Assembly: GCA_041481445.1 (NCBI GenBank)
Contig: JBGPBV010000011.1
Coordinates: 1-64,000 of the forward strand
Length of the DNA stretch: 64,000 nucleotides
From: AA29 sp041481445
GTDB lineage: Bacteria; Acidobacteriota; Vicinamibacteria; Fen-336
Direction of reading: 5' to 3'
Below the pieces are notes generated by a model. It did not search any database, was not told where the DNA came from, and saw only the letters and a list, made by a program, of their open reading frames with translations. The position numbers were made by a program, and so were the translations under genes. Below are positions 16,388 through 25,323 of the stretch, one piece after another (the stretch's first letter is position 1; every line of letters begins with the position of its first letter).

Positions 16388-18147
16388 CGCCGCAGGCCCG
16401 CGCCCTGCTTCAACACGACCAGCCGGTTGGCCGCGCCCCCCGGGAAGGTCTCGCGCTCGCCGCCCGGCCAGGCCACCTCGATCGTCGCGTAGCGCGCCTC
16501 GTCGCCGAGGCCGAAATGCAGCCGCGGGTCGTTCTGCGAGACGTAGCTCGAGCCCGTCTGCCTCTCGCTCGAGACGCGGCGGCCCCCGGCCGTGACCACG
16601 ACCCGCGCCCCGATCGCCTCCCGGTTGCACTTCACGCCCTCGAGCCGCACCAGCAGCCAGTTCTTCTTCGGCCCGAAGTTCTTGAGCAGCGAGGGACGTG
16701 CCCCCAGGTTCGCGATCACGACCTCGAGCGCGCCGTCGTCGTCGAGGTCGGCGGCGGCGGAGCCCCGCGAGGACCAGGCCTCGCCCAGCGCCTTTCCCGC
16801 CGCGGACGAGATGTCCTTGAACTTCCCGCCCCCCACGTTCCAGTAGAGCAGGCGGGGCTGGCGGAACTGCAGGCCCGGCGTCTTCTCCACCTCCGGGTAG
16901 ACGTGGCCGTTGATCATGAGGAGGTCCTTCCGGCCGTCGTGGTCCACGTCCAGGAGGTGCACGCCCCAGCCGACGTAGTCCATGTAGCCGCCCAGGCCCG
17001 ACTCGTACACCCGGTCCTCGAAGGTGCCGTCGCCGTTGTTGTGGTACACGTTCGGCACGTCGTCGCTGAAGTTGGTCTTCACGATGTCGACGTGGCCGTC
17101 CTCGTCGTAGTCGGCCACGGTCACGCCCATCCCGCCCTGCTCCTGGCCGTCCTGGTTGAGGGCGACCCCGGCGAGGAGCCCCGTCTCCTCGAAGGTGCCG
17201 TCGCGCTGGTTGTGGTAGAGGAGGCTCGGCGTGGAGTCGCAGGCCACGTACACGTCCGGGTAGCCGTCCCCGTCGAAGTCGGAGGCCACGGCGGTGAAGC
17301 CGTAGCAGGACTTCGACTGGCCGATGCCGCTGGGGCCGGAGACGTTCGCGAAGCGGCCGCCTCCTTCGTTGTGGAAGAGCTGATTTCGCGAGAAGGAGAG
17401 GCCGCGCGGGCCGCACATGACCGGGATCCCCTTCCAGAGGCAGTAGCCGCCGGAGCCGGGCTCCGGCACCTTGGCCCGGTCGAACTCGAGGTAGCTCGTC
17501 ACGATGAGGTCGAGCCGGCCGTCGAGGTCGTAGTCGAGCCAGGAGCAGCCGGTGTCCCAGCGCACGCCGGGCGAGCGCAGCCCCGCGGCCGCGGTGACGT
17601 CGGCGAACCGCCCGCCGTCGTTGCGATAGAGCACGCTCTGGCCGTAGTAGGAGACGAACAGGTCGGTGTCGCCGTCGTTGTCGTAATCGGCGGCGCAGGC
17701 GCCCTGGCCCCAGCCGGTGCGCCGAAGAAAGGCCTCCTCCGTCACGTCCTGGAACTTGAGGGAGCCGAGGTTGCGATACAGGTGCGACGTGGCCGTGTCG
17801 CCGCCCTTCTCGCCGTCGAGGGTGGTGCCGTTCACGACGAACACGTCCATCCGCCCGTCGCCGTCGGCGTCGAGCACGGCCACCCCGCCGCCCGTCGTCT
17901 CCAGGATGAACTTCTTGCCGGCCTCGCCGCCGGACACGCTGGGCGCGGTGAGCCCCGCCTCCACCGCCACGTCACGGAAGTCCACGGTGATGGGCGGGAG
18001 GCTCGTCTCGATCGCCTTGACGCGGCGGACAGGGCGCTTCGAGCTGGCCATCCCCTGGTAGGCCTCGATCGCGGCCGCCCCGCCGATGACGAGGGCGAGG
18101 CCGAGCCCGAGGCCGAGGGCGGCGCGCGTCCGAGCCGGGACCGCCAT
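16384..18147 (-). CDS. CRTAC1-family protein (FG-GAP/VCBS repeats plus ASPIC/UnbV)
   Basis: 587 residues. An N-terminal hydrophobic segment (ALGLGLGLALVIGGAAAI) exports or anchors it. It carries seven Ca-binding FG-GAP-type loops of the DxDxDGxxD kind: DADGDGRMD, DYDNDGDTD, DYDLDGRLD, DFDGDGYPD, DYDEDGHVD, DVDHDGRKD and DLDDDGALE. These build an integrin-like beta propeller. The C-terminus (about 500-570: LLVRLEGVKCNREAIGARV, SSYVSQNDPRLHFGLG, VAWPGGERETFPG) is the ASPIC/UnbV domain. Such proteins are abundant in Acidobacteriota and usually neighbour TPR or TonB genes; their role is not established. It overlaps the cytochrome gene by 4 nt and lies 22 nt after the Mo-subunit gene, so it belongs to the hydroxylase operon. 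Confidence 0.92.
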   Translation of the reverse strand: MAVPARTRAALGLGLGLALVIGGAAAIEAYQGMASSKRPVRRVKAIETSLPPITVDFRDVAVEAGLTAPSVSGGEAGKKFILETTGGGVAVLDADGDGRMDVFVVNGTTLDGEKGGDTATSHLYRNLGSLKFQDVTEEAFLRRTGWGQGACAADYDNDGDTDLFVSYYGQSVLYRNDGGRFADVTAAAGLRSPGVRWDTGCSWLDYDLDGRLDLIVTSYLEFDRAKVPEPGSGGYCLWKGIPVMCGPRGLSFSRNQLFHNEGGGRFANVSGPSGIGQSKSCYGFTAVASDFDGDGYPDVYVACDSTPSLLYHNQRDGTFEETGLLAGVALNQDGQEQGGMGVTVADYDEDGHVDIVKTNFSDDVPNVYHNNGDGTFEDRVYESGLGGYMDYVGWGVHLLDVDHDGRKDLLMINGHVYPEVEKTPGLQFRQPRLLYWNVGGGKFKDISSAAGKALGEAWSSRGSAAADLDDDGALEVVIANLGARPSLLKNFGPKKNWLLVRLEGVKCNREAIGARVVVTAGGRRVSSERQTGSSYVSQNDPRLHFGLGDEARYATIEVAWPGGERETFPGGAANRLVVLKQGAGLRR

Positions 18148-18169
18148 GCGCGCCCGCGCCTCCGGGAAC

Positions 18170-20356
18170 CTAGGCGGTGCGAAGGTCCGTCTTGGTGAGC
18201 GGCAGCGTGCGCACGCGCTTGCCGGTGGCCGCGAAGATCGCGTTGCACACGGCGGGGATGACCGGCGGCAGGCCCGGCTCGCCCAGCCCCGTCGGGGGAC
18301 GGTCCGTCTCCTTGAAGAAGACCTCGACCGGGGGCGCCTCCGGCATCCGCAGCAGCGGGTAGTCGTTGAAGTTCCCCTGGCGGGTATGGCCGCCCTCGAT
18401 CGTGATCTCCTGGCGCAGCAGCTCGCTGATGCCGTCGATGGCCGAGCCCTGGACCTGGTTCACCGCCCCGAACGGGTTGATGATCGGGCGGCCCACGTCG
18501 CCCGCCACCCAGACCTTGTCGACCTTGAGCTTGCCCGCGGCGTCGACGGTCACCTCCGCGACCTCGGCGAAATAGCCCTGGTGGCTGAAGTGGAAGGCCA
18601 CGCCCAGGCCGGAGCCCTTGGCCAGGCGGCGGCCCCAGCGCGATTTCTCCGCCACCAGCTCCAGCACTCCGCGCATCCGTCCCGCGTCGTACGGCGTCTT
18701 GCCGTCGGGGTTCGTGACCACGCGGGGCTCGCCGAGGAGGTCGAGGCGGAACTGCACGGGGTCCTTGCCCGCGGCCAGCGCCAGCTCGTCGAGGAAGGAC
18801 TGGAAGACGAACGCGAGGCCGTTGCTGCCCGGCGCCCGCAGGGGACCGGTGGGGATCCCGAACGGCATGATGGTCGTCTCGAGACGGAGGTTCGGGACGA
18901 AGCGGGCGGGGAACTCGCTGTCCGAGAGAGAGGCGCCGCTGGCGAAGGTCTCGCCCTCGCCGAAGGTCACGAAGCGGTTCTTCCAGGCCACGAGCTTGCC
19001 GGACCCGTCCACCGCCCCCTTCAGGAAGTGCCAGCCCGCGGGCCGGTAGAAGTCGTGGCGCATGTCGTCTTCACGCGTCCACACGAGCTTGACGGGCACG
19101 CCCCCCGCCTGCTTCGAGATCGCGGCCGCCTCCGCCATGAAGTCGTTGCGGAGGCGTCGCCCGAAGCCGCCGCCGACGCGCGTCATGTGGATGGTGATCG
19201 CGTCCTCGGGGATGCCGAACGTCGTGGCCACGAGCTTCCGCCCGGGCTGGGGAAGCTGGGTCGGAGCCCAGAACTCCACCTTCCCGTCCTTGAACTGCGC
19301 CGTGCAGTTCTGCGGCTCCAGGGGCGCGTGGGCGAGGAAGGGGTACGAGTACGCCGCCTCCACCACCCTGGCCCCGCCCGCCACCGCGGCCTCGAAGTCG
19401 CCGTCGTTGCGCAGGACCTTGGTCGGCGGCTGCGTGGCCAGCTCGGCCGCCTTCTGCGCGAAGCCCGCGCTCGACTGCTGCGCGGTCGGATGGTCCGCCC
19501 ACTTCACCTGGAGCTTCTTGCGCGCGGACTGCGCGTTCCACCAGGTGTCGGCCACGATCGCCACCCCGGGCGCGACCCCCTCGTGCTTCTCCCCGCCCTC
19601 GACCACGAACGCGTCCTTCACGCCGGGCAGCTTCTTGATCTCGTCCAGGTTCGCGCTGGCGACCTTGGCCAGGAATACGGGCGACTTCTCGTAGACGGCG
19701 TGGACCATGCCCGGCACCTTGACGTCGATGCCGAAGAGCGGCTGGCCGGTCACGATCCTGGGGTTGTCGACGCCGGAGATGGCCTGGCCGACGACGGTGT
19801 AGTCCTTCGGGTCCTTGAGCGGCACCGTGGCCAGGTCCACCGGGGGCAGCGCGGCCGCCTTGCCCACGAGGTCGACGTAGCGCAGCGTGCGGCCGGTCGG
19901 GCGATGGCGCACCGCCGCGTGGGCCGCCTCGCACTCCGCCTCCGGGACCTCCCAGGTCTGGGCGGCGGCGCGCACGAGCAGGACGCGGCCGGCGGCGCCG
20001 ACTTGGCGCAGCTTGTCCCAGTTCTGGGGGGTGGCCGTGCTGCCGCCCGCGTACTGCGGGCCGTACTTCGCCTCCTCGCTGTCCGCCTGCTCGATCTTGA
20101 CGTCCTTCCAGTCCACGCCGAGCTCCTCGGCGATCACCTGCTGGAGCGAGGTCTTGATGCCCTGCCCGACCTCGGGGTTCTTGGCCACGATGGTGATGCC
20201 GCTCTCGGGCGAGATCCGGATGAACGGGTTCGGCGCGAAGGTGCCGTCGGCGCGGACCGCCGCCGGCCCCTCGAGCTCCGCGGCCAGCACCAGGCCGCCT
20301 CCGGCGAGGAGCGATACCTTGAGGAAGCACCGGCGATCGACGAGCAGCGTGTCCAT
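18170..20356 (-). CDS. Molybdopterin-binding subunit of a xanthine dehydrogenase-family hydroxylase
   Basis: 728 residues of the single-chain isoquinoline 1-oxidoreductase beta (IorB)-like type. The Tat signal is MDTLLVDRRCFLKVSLLAGGG. Molybdopterin contacts include NPEVGQGIKTSLQQVIAEEL, RVGGGFGRRLRNDF, RAPGSNGLAFVFQSF and near the end GLGEPGLPP, in which Glu693 is the catalytic general base. ATG at 20356 follows AAGGAGGGG. With the adjacent 2Fe-2S subunit it forms a periplasmic enzyme that hydroxylates an aldehyde or N-heterocycle with water and passes two electrons outward. No FAD subunit is encoded, as expected for cytochrome-coupled members. A heptaheme cytochrome lies downstream in the operon. 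Confidence 0.92.
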   Translation of the reverse strand: MDTLLVDRRCFLKVSLLAGGGLVLAAELEGPAAVRADGTFAPNPFIRISPESGITIVAKNPEVGQGIKTSLQQVIAEELGVDWKDVKIEQADSEEAKYGPQYAGGSTATPQNWDKLRQVGAAGRVLLVRAAAQTWEVPEAECEAAHAAVRHRPTGRTLRYVDLVGKAAALPPVDLATVPLKDPKDYTVVGQAISGVDNPRIVTGQPLFGIDVKVPGMVHAVYEKSPVFLAKVASANLDEIKKLPGVKDAFVVEGGEKHEGVAPGVAIVADTWWNAQSARKKLQVKWADHPTAQQSSAGFAQKAAELATQPPTKVLRNDGDFEAAVAGGARVVEAAYSYPFLAHAPLEPQNCTAQFKDGKVEFWAPTQLPQPGRKLVATTFGIPEDAITIHMTRVGGGFGRRLRNDFMAEAAAISKQAGGVPVKLVWTREDDMRHDFYRPAGWHFLKGAVDGSGKLVAWKNRFVTFGEGETFASGASLSDSEFPARFVPNLRLETTIMPFGIPTGPLRAPGSNGLAFVFQSFLDELALAAGKDPVQFRLDLLGEPRVVTNPDGKTPYDAGRMRGVLELVAEKSRWGRRLAKGSGLGVAFHFSHQGYFAEVAEVTVDAAGKLKVDKVWVAGDVGRPIINPFGAVNQVQGSAIDGISELLRQEITIEGGHTRQGNFNDYPLLRMPEAPPVEVFFKETDRPPTGLGEPGLPPVIPAVCNAIFAATGKRVRTLPLTKTDLRTA

Positions 20357-20365
20357 GACCCCTCC

Positions 20366-20848
20366 TTACTCGCCCGAGCGGGTGGACTGGACGGGCGGCG
20401 CTCCTGCCGCCTGGTGGATGGCGGCGCGGATCCGCAGGTAGGTCGCGCAGCGGCAGATGTTGCCCGCCATCGCGCGGTCGATGTCGGCGTCGGTCGGGTG
20501 CGGCGTGGCGCGGAGCAGGGCGGCCGCGGACATGATCTGCCCGGCCTGGCAGTAGCCGCACTGCGGCACGTCGATCTCCTGCCACGCGCGCTGCAGGGGG
20601 TGCGAGCCGTCGGCGGAGAGGCCCTCGATGGTGGTGACCGACTTGCCGGCCACGCTCGCGATGGGGAGGCCGCACGAGCGCACGGGCGTGCCGGAGAGAT
20701 GCACGGTGCACGCGCCGCACTGCTGGATGCCGCATCCGAACTTCGAGCCCTTGAGGTCGAGCACGTCGCGCAGGACCCACAGGAGCGGCATGTCTGCGGG
20801 GACGTCCACGGTGGCGGGCTTCCCGTTGACGGTCAGCGTGTAGCGCAT
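20366..20848 (-). CDS. 2Fe-2S subunit of the molybdenum hydroxylase
   Basis: 160 residues with both iron-sulfur sites of the family. The plant-ferredoxin type cluster uses Cys39, Cys44, Cys47 and Cys59 (FGCGIQQCGACTV). The helical-domain cluster uses Cys97, Cys100, Cys132 and Cys134 (QCGYCQAGQI and NICRC). It begins MRYTLTVNGKPATV and has no signal of its own, so it should be exported as a complex with the Tat-tagged Mo subunit. ATG at 20848 has GAGAGG upstream. It is the first gene of the operon. The promoter carries the palindrome shared with the TonB receptor. Length matches IorA/CoxS-type subunits (150-165). Confidence 0.93.
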   Translation of the reverse strand: MRYTLTVNGKPATVDVPADMPLLWVLRDVLDLKGSKFGCGIQQCGACTVHLSGTPVRSCGLPIASVAGKSVTTIEGLSADGSHPLQRAWQEIDVPQCGYCQAGQIMSAAALLRATPHPTDADIDRAMAGNICRCATYLRIRAAIHQAAGAPPVQSTRSGE

Positions 20849-20875
20849 CGCAGCCTCTCGCAGAAAGAAGGGTTC

Positions 20876-20911
20876 CAACGAGCCTATATCATATATTTCA
20901 GCGCCGGCAAC
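20876..20911 (-). promoter_or_regulatory. Promoter and operator of the molybdenum-hydroxylase operon
   Basis: On the minus strand TTGCCG is followed after 16 bp by TATAGG (20888-20883). Overlapping this -10 is CCTATATCATATA (20883-20895 on the plus strand), identical to 13 of 15 bases of the operator at 8431-8445. It is the only other copy I found in the window. Confidence 0.5.
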
Positions 20912-20963
20912 GCTTTTCCCGTGCACGCGCGGAGTAGACTCGCGGCGGGGCAAAGGAGGACGC

Positions 20964-21467
20964 ATGAGGAGAGTCGTGGCCGGAGCCGTGGCCGTCGTGG
21001 TGCTCGCGGCGGGCGCCGCCGTCGCCCACCCCCACTTCAACAAGACGGTGACGGCGAAGCTGCCCTCCGGCGTGGAGGCCACCATCACGTACAACACGAC
21101 GCCCGCGAACGAGATCCGCGCGGCCGAGGCCGCGGTCGGCGCCTTCGTGACCCCGCGGAGGCCGATGCTGAAGCTCTCGGGCGAGGTCAAGGCGGGGGCG
21201 GTGACGATCCCGGCCGGCGAGTACACGATCGGCGTCATCAAGAACTCCGAGAAGGACTGGACGATGGCGCTCTACCCGGGAGTGACGCCGCCAGGGGCCG
21301 CCGTCGACGTGGCCAAGACGATCAAGCTCGAGTCGGAGTTCTCGACCACGCACGGCACGGCCGAGCACATGCTCGTCGACATCACGCCCGGCGACGGGAA
21401 GCTCGCGGGGCGCGCCGCCCTGACCGTGCATTTCGGCAGCCTGTACCTGGCGGGCGCGCTGAGCTAG
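20964..21467 (+). CDS. Secreted DUF2911-like protein
   Basis: 167 residues with a clear signal peptide (MRRVVAGAVAVVVLAAGAAVAHP). ATG at 20964 sits behind AAAGGAGG (about 7 nt spacing), and TAGACT at 20934-20939 is a likely -10. The core LSGEVKAGAVTIPAGEYTIGVIKNSEKDWTMAL follows the DUF2911 pattern of an IPAGxYT motif followed by a tryptophan strand. The mature protein is mostly beta. The HPHF start of the mature chain may bind metal, but this is speculative. It is divergent from the molybdenum-hydroxylase operon. Function of the family is unknown. Confidence 0.68.
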   Translation: MRRVVAGAVAVVVLAAGAAVAHPHFNKTVTAKLPSGVEATITYNTTPANEIRAAEAAVGAFVTPRRPMLKLSGEVKAGAVTIPAGEYTIGVIKNSEKDWTMALYPGVTPPGAAVDVAKTIKLESEFSTTHGTAEHMLVDITPGDGKLAGRAALTVHFGSLYLAGALS

Positions 21468-21572
21468 AGGTGGCGAAACTCACGGAACTTCGGGCGCGGC
21501 CGGCCGTACATGGCCACAAGCCGGGGCCTGTCCGGGGGGAGGCCCTCCGCCACGATTCAATGGAGTGAACGG

Positions 21573-22862
21573 ATGAACAGAGTGCCCGCTCTCTGTCTGC
21601 TGGGCGTCCTGGCCGCCGGTCCGAGCCTCACCGCGTCGCCCGCGAGCGCGACGGCGGCGGCTTCCGGCCGGCATTTCGAATGGACGACGAAGTCGCCGGA
21701 GGCCAGGAAGCTCCTGGCCGAGCTGCAGTCGCGCATCGAGAGCTTCCAGTTCGGTCCCGCGAACGTCGATCTCGCCAAGAAGCTCGTCGCCGCCGACCCG
21801 AGCTTCGCAATGGGTGAGTACTACCTCTCCGCGGTGCTGCCCGACCCCGACGAGTCGCTCAAGGCCTACGAGAAGTCGCGTGAGCTGGCCAAGAACGCCT
21901 CCGAGGGCGAGCGCCGCTTCATCGAGGCCATGTACTACGCGCGCGTGAACAACGGCGTGGACTTCGCGAAGTCGATCGCGCCGCTCGAGGCCCTGGCCCA
22001 GGACTACCCGGGCGAGCGCCTCATCTACGTGATCCTCGGCCAGCTCCAGAACGGCGACGGCCACGGCGACCGCGCGCTCGTCGCCTTCCAGAAGGCGCAG
22101 GCCCTCGGGCCCAGCCCGCGCGTCAACGCCTTCATCGCCAACGACGACCTCCTCAAGGGCCAGTACGGCAAGGCCCGGGCCAGCCTGGAGGGCGTCGAGA
22201 AGAGCCTGCCCAAGGGGGCCGTCCCCTTCCCCGTCCGCTTCGGCATCACCTTCAGCCACATCTACGAGGGCAACACCGACGCCGCGCTCAAGTCCCTCGA
22301 GACCTACCTCGCCGAGTACAAGGCGAACGGCCTCGACCAGCAGTTCCCCGAGGTCTTCATCTGGAACGCCATGGCGCGCATCAACCTCGAGGCGGGGCGG
22401 CTCGACGAGGCGCTCAAGGACTACGACAAGGGCTACCAGAGCGTGCCCGGCAGCAACATCCCCGAGGACCAGAAGCAGACCTGGCTCGGCCGGCTGCACC
22501 ACGGCAAGGCGCGCACCCTGGCCCGCATGGGCAAGCACGAGGAGGCCTGGGCGGAGGCGGAGACGGTGCGGAAGATGATCGTCCAGGGTGGCGAGGCCGG
22601 GCGGCAGTACTGGCCCGCGTACCACTACGTCGCCGGCTACTGCAAGCTCGAGGCGGGCGACTACGCGGCCGCGCTGGAGCACCTGCTGCAGGCCGACCCC
22701 AAGAACCCGTTCGACACCCTCCTCCTCGCGCGCGCCTACGAGAAGGTCGGCCGCAAGGAGGAGGCCAGGAAGGCCTACCAGTCGGTGGTGGATTCGCAGT
22801 GGGCGGGCATCGAGCGCCCGCTGGCCTTCCCGGAGGCCAAGAAGAAGGTCTCGGCGCTGTAG
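21573..22862 (+). CDS. Secreted TPR-repeat protein
   Basis: 429 residues. I place the start at ATG 21573, which gives a proper signal peptide (MNRVPALCLLGVLAAGPSLTASPASA); the upstream codons in this frame look non-coding. The body is helical with degenerate TPRs (AMGEYYLSAVLPDPDESLKAYEKS, ERLIYVILGQLQNGDGHGDRAL, VFIWNAMARINLEAGRLDEALKDY, DTLLLARAYEKVGRKEEARKAY). Lys content is higher than in the TPR pair at 11929-15218, and it is not a close copy of either. It lies about 105 nt after the DUF2911-like gene, probably co-transcribed. No catalytic motif is visible. Confidence 0.8.
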   Translation: MNRVPALCLLGVLAAGPSLTASPASATAAASGRHFEWTTKSPEARKLLAELQSRIESFQFGPANVDLAKKLVAADPSFAMGEYYLSAVLPDPDESLKAYEKSRELAKNASEGERRFIEAMYYARVNNGVDFAKSIAPLEALAQDYPGERLIYVILGQLQNGDGHGDRALVAFQKAQALGPSPRVNAFIANDDLLKGQYGKARASLEGVEKSLPKGAVPFPVRFGITFSHIYEGNTDAALKSLETYLAEYKANGLDQQFPEVFIWNAMARINLEAGRLDEALKDYDKGYQSVPGSNIPEDQKQTWLGRLHHGKARTLARMGKHEEAWAEAETVRKMIVQGGEAGRQYWPAYHYVAGYCKLEAGDYAAALEHLLQADPKNPFDTLLLARAYEKVGRKEEARKAYQSVVDSQWAGIERPLAFPEAKKKVSAL

Positions 22863-22984
22863 CAGGTCCCCGTCCGTCGTCGCAGGGCCTGCGGCGCGCA
22901 GCTTGTCCGCGTGCCGCAGGCTCGCGTCCCCTGGCGCTCGTCACCCTGGAGGAATAGACTCCCGTCGCTCCCGTACTACTGGCG

Positions 22985-23887
22985 ATGGCGGCCACGGCCA
23001 CGACGACCGGCACACCCTTGCCGGCCGCGCCCCGCGCGTCCGTGCACCTCGTCGCCCCGTCTCCACCGGTCGAGCGGTCTCGGGGAGCGGCCCGCCTCGA
23101 TCCGCGCCTCTACCAGATCGCGGCCCTGGCCGGGCTGCTCGTATACGGTCTCCTTTGGCTGGACCTGGACGTCCGGCCCGTCCGGGCCGGCGTCGTCCTG
23201 GCCGTCGTCCTGCTCACGCAGTACGCGTGCACGCGGGCCTGGCGCCTGCCCGCGTTCGATCCGCGGAGCGTGCTCATCTCCGGGCTGTCCCTGTGCCTCC
23301 TGCTCCGCACGAACTCGACCCTGCTGGCGGCGGCGGGGGCCGTGCTCGCGGTGGCCGGCAAGTTCCTGATCCGCGTCCGCGGCAAGCACGTCTTCAACCC
23401 GACGAACTTCGCCCTGGTCGTGCTGCTCCTCTTCGGCGGGGTCTGGGTCTCGCCCGGCCAGTGGGGCAACGCCGCGTTCTTCGGCTTCCTGCTCGCCTGC
23501 CTGGGCGGGCTCGTGGTCAACCGGGCCGCGCGCAGCGACGTCACCCTCGCGTTCCTCCTGGCCTACGGCGGGCTCGTCTTCGCCCGCTCGGCCTGGCTGG
23601 GCGAACCGCTGGCCATCCCGATCCACCGGCTGGAGAACGGCGCCCTCCTCATCTTCGCGTTCTTCATGATCTCGGACCCGCGCACGACTCCCGACCGCCG
23701 CCTCGGACGCGTGCTGTTCGCCGTCCTCGTCGCCCTGGGCGCCGCCTACGTCCAGTTCCGGCTGTTCCGGACGAACGGGCTGCTCTGGTCGCTCTTCGCC
23801 CTCTCACCCCTCGTCCCTCTCATCGACCGGCTGCTCCCGGCCGCGCGGCACCAGTGGCCGGGGCCAGCCGTCCGGAGGCTTGCATGA
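22985..23887 (+). CDS. RnfD/NqrB-like integral membrane protein
   Basis: 300 residues with about eight to nine hydrophobic helices. Family signatures are GKHVFNPTNFALV and FMISDPRTTPDRR, the conserved loops of the RnfD/NqrB/RsxD membrane subunit. The N-terminal 35 residues are polar. The flavinylation motif (SGAT) of genuine RnfD/NqrB is not visible, and no other rnf or nqr gene is nearby, so this is a stand-alone derivative rather than an ion-pumping complex subunit. ATG at 22985. The stop overlaps the ATG of the DUF2330 gene (ATGA), so the two proteins are made together and probably work together. Similar RnfD-like/DUF2330 pairings would be worth checking in other genomes. Confidence 0.75.
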   Translation: MAATATTTGTPLPAAPRASVHLVAPSPPVERSRGAARLDPRLYQIAALAGLLVYGLLWLDLDVRPVRAGVVLAVVLLTQYACTRAWRLPAFDPRSVLISGLSLCLLLRTNSTLLAAAGAVLAVAGKFLIRVRGKHVFNPTNFALVVLLLFGGVWVSPGQWGNAAFFGFLLACLGGLVVNRAARSDVTLAFLLAYGGLVFARSAWLGEPLAIPIHRLENGALLIFAFFMISDPRTTPDRRLGRVLFAVLVALGAAYVQFRLFRTNGLLWSLFALSPLVPLIDRLLPAARHQWPGPAVRRLA

Positions 23888-25242
23888 AGCGCCCGCTGCT
23901 CTTCGCCGTGCTCCTCGCCGCTGCCGCCGCCGCCCTCCCCGCGCGCGCCGTCCTCGCCTTCTGTGGCTTCTACGTCGGCAAGGCGGACTCCAAGCTCTTC
24001 AACCAGGCCTCCCAGGTCGCGCTGGTGCGGGAGGGCGACCACACCGTGCTCACCATGGCCAACGACTTCCAGGGCGACCCCAAGGAGTTCGCGCTGGTCG
24101 TGCCCGTGCCCACCTTCATCGAGCGCAGGCAGATCGCGGTGGTGGAGAAGGTGCTCCTCGACCACCTCGACGCCTTCTCCGCGCCGCGCCTGGTGGAGTA
24201 CTTCGACCGCGATCCCTGCTTGCCCGAGCCGCCGATGATGATGGCGGCCCCCGCGGGCGGCGCCCCGCGCTCCCAGGCGGCGAGGACGAAGGACCTCGGG
24301 GTGAAGGTGGAGGCCACCTACACCGTCGGCGAGTACGACATCGTCATCCTCTCCGCGCGCGAGAGCAACGGGCTCGAGACCTGGCTGGTCGAGAACGGCT
24401 ACAAGATCCCGAACGGGGCGGCCTCCATGCTCGGCACCTACATCAAGCAGGGGATGCGCTTCTTCGTGGCCAAGGTGAACCTCAAGGAGCAGGCCGCCCT
24501 CGGCTTCACGTTCCTGCGTCCGCTGCAGGTCTCCTACGACACGCCGAAGTTCATGCTGCCCATCCGCCTGGGCACGGTGAACGCCAAGGGTCCGCAGGAC
24601 CTCTTCATCTTCGCGCTGACCCACGGCGGCCGCGTGGAGACCACGAACTACCGCACGGTGAAGCTCCCCACGGGCATGGACGTGCCCCTGTTCGTGAAGG
24701 CGGAGTTCAAGGACTTCTACAAGGCGATGTTCGCGGAGCAGGTGCGCCGGGAAGACATGCGCGCGGTCTTCCTGGAGTACGCGTGGAACATGGCCTGGTG
24801 CGATCCCTGCGCGGCGGACCCGCTCACGAGGGACGAGCTCACGAAGCTGGGCGTCCGCGTGGAGGAGAGCCGGCCGACGTTCATCTCACGCCTCCACCTC
24901 CGTTACGACGCCGCCCACTTCCCGGAGGACCTCGTGTTCCAGGAGACCACGGACCAGGAGAACTTCCAGGGACGGTACGTGCTTCGCCACCCGTGGGTGG
25001 GCTCGGGGTCCTGCCCGGAGGCGACGCGCTATCGCGGCGACCTGACCCGGCGGCAGGAGCGCGAGGCCCAGACCCTGGCCACCCTCACCGGCTGGAAGAT
25101 CGAGGACATCCGGCGCAAGCAGCAGGGAGTGAAGATCTCGTCGCGGGCGGCGGGGCCGGCGGGGACGCCGTCCGCGGACGCGCCGCGTCCGGCGGAGCCG
25201 CCCTGGTACTCCCGGGTGTGGGCGGCCGTCGCGAATCGGTAG
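23884..25242 (+). CDS. Secreted DUF2330 protein
   Basis: 452 residues. The signal peptide is MKRPLLFAVLLAAAAAALPARAVLA. Next comes the DUF2330 domain, starting with CGFYVGKADSKLFNQASQVALVREG and continuing ALVVPVPT, YDIVILSARESNGLETWLVENGY and LRPLQVSYDTPKFMLPIRLGT. Cys residues at the mature N-terminus, in RDPCLPEPP and in WCDPCAADP could form disulfides. Many DUF2330 proteins end in a transmembrane anchor; this one ends with a soluble tail. ATG at 23884 overlaps the RnfD-like stop by 4 nt. Function of the family is unknown. The adjacent membrane redox-type protein suggests an envelope redox or assembly role, which is inference. Confidence 0.82.
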   Translation: MKRPLLFAVLLAAAAAALPARAVLAFCGFYVGKADSKLFNQASQVALVREGDHTVLTMANDFQGDPKEFALVVPVPTFIERRQIAVVEKVLLDHLDAFSAPRLVEYFDRDPCLPEPPMMMAAPAGGAPRSQAARTKDLGVKVEATYTVGEYDIVILSARESNGLETWLVENGYKIPNGAASMLGTYIKQGMRFFVAKVNLKEQAALGFTFLRPLQVSYDTPKFMLPIRLGTVNAKGPQDLFIFALTHGGRVETTNYRTVKLPTGMDVPLFVKAEFKDFYKAMFAEQVRREDMRAVFLEYAWNMAWCDPCAADPLTRDELTKLGVRVEESRPTFISRLHLRYDAAHFPEDLVFQETTDQENFQGRYVLRHPWVGSGSCPEATRYRGDLTRRQEREAQTLATLTGWKIEDIRRKQQGVKISSRAAGPAGTPSADAPRPAEPPWYSRVWAAVANR

Positions 25243-25284
25243 CCGCGCTCGACCGATCCTCGTTTCCCCCTTCCACGCCGGACT

Positions 25285-25323
25285 GACCGACCGTCCGGGC
25301 CGCCGTCAGGGTGACGGTCGGTC
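25285..25323. terminator. Bidirectional hairpin between DUF2330 and HNH genes
   Basis: GACCGACCGTC (25285-25295) pairs perfectly with GACGGTCGGTC (25313-25323) around a 17 nt loop. It lies 42 nt after the DUF2330 stop and covers the last codons of the convergent HNH gene, so it can serve both strands. Confidence 0.6.

Noticed and set aside
22985..23887. A complete Rnf or Nqr ion-pumping complex
   Set aside because: Only one subunit-like protein is present, without the SGAT flavin site and without rnfABCEG neighbours.
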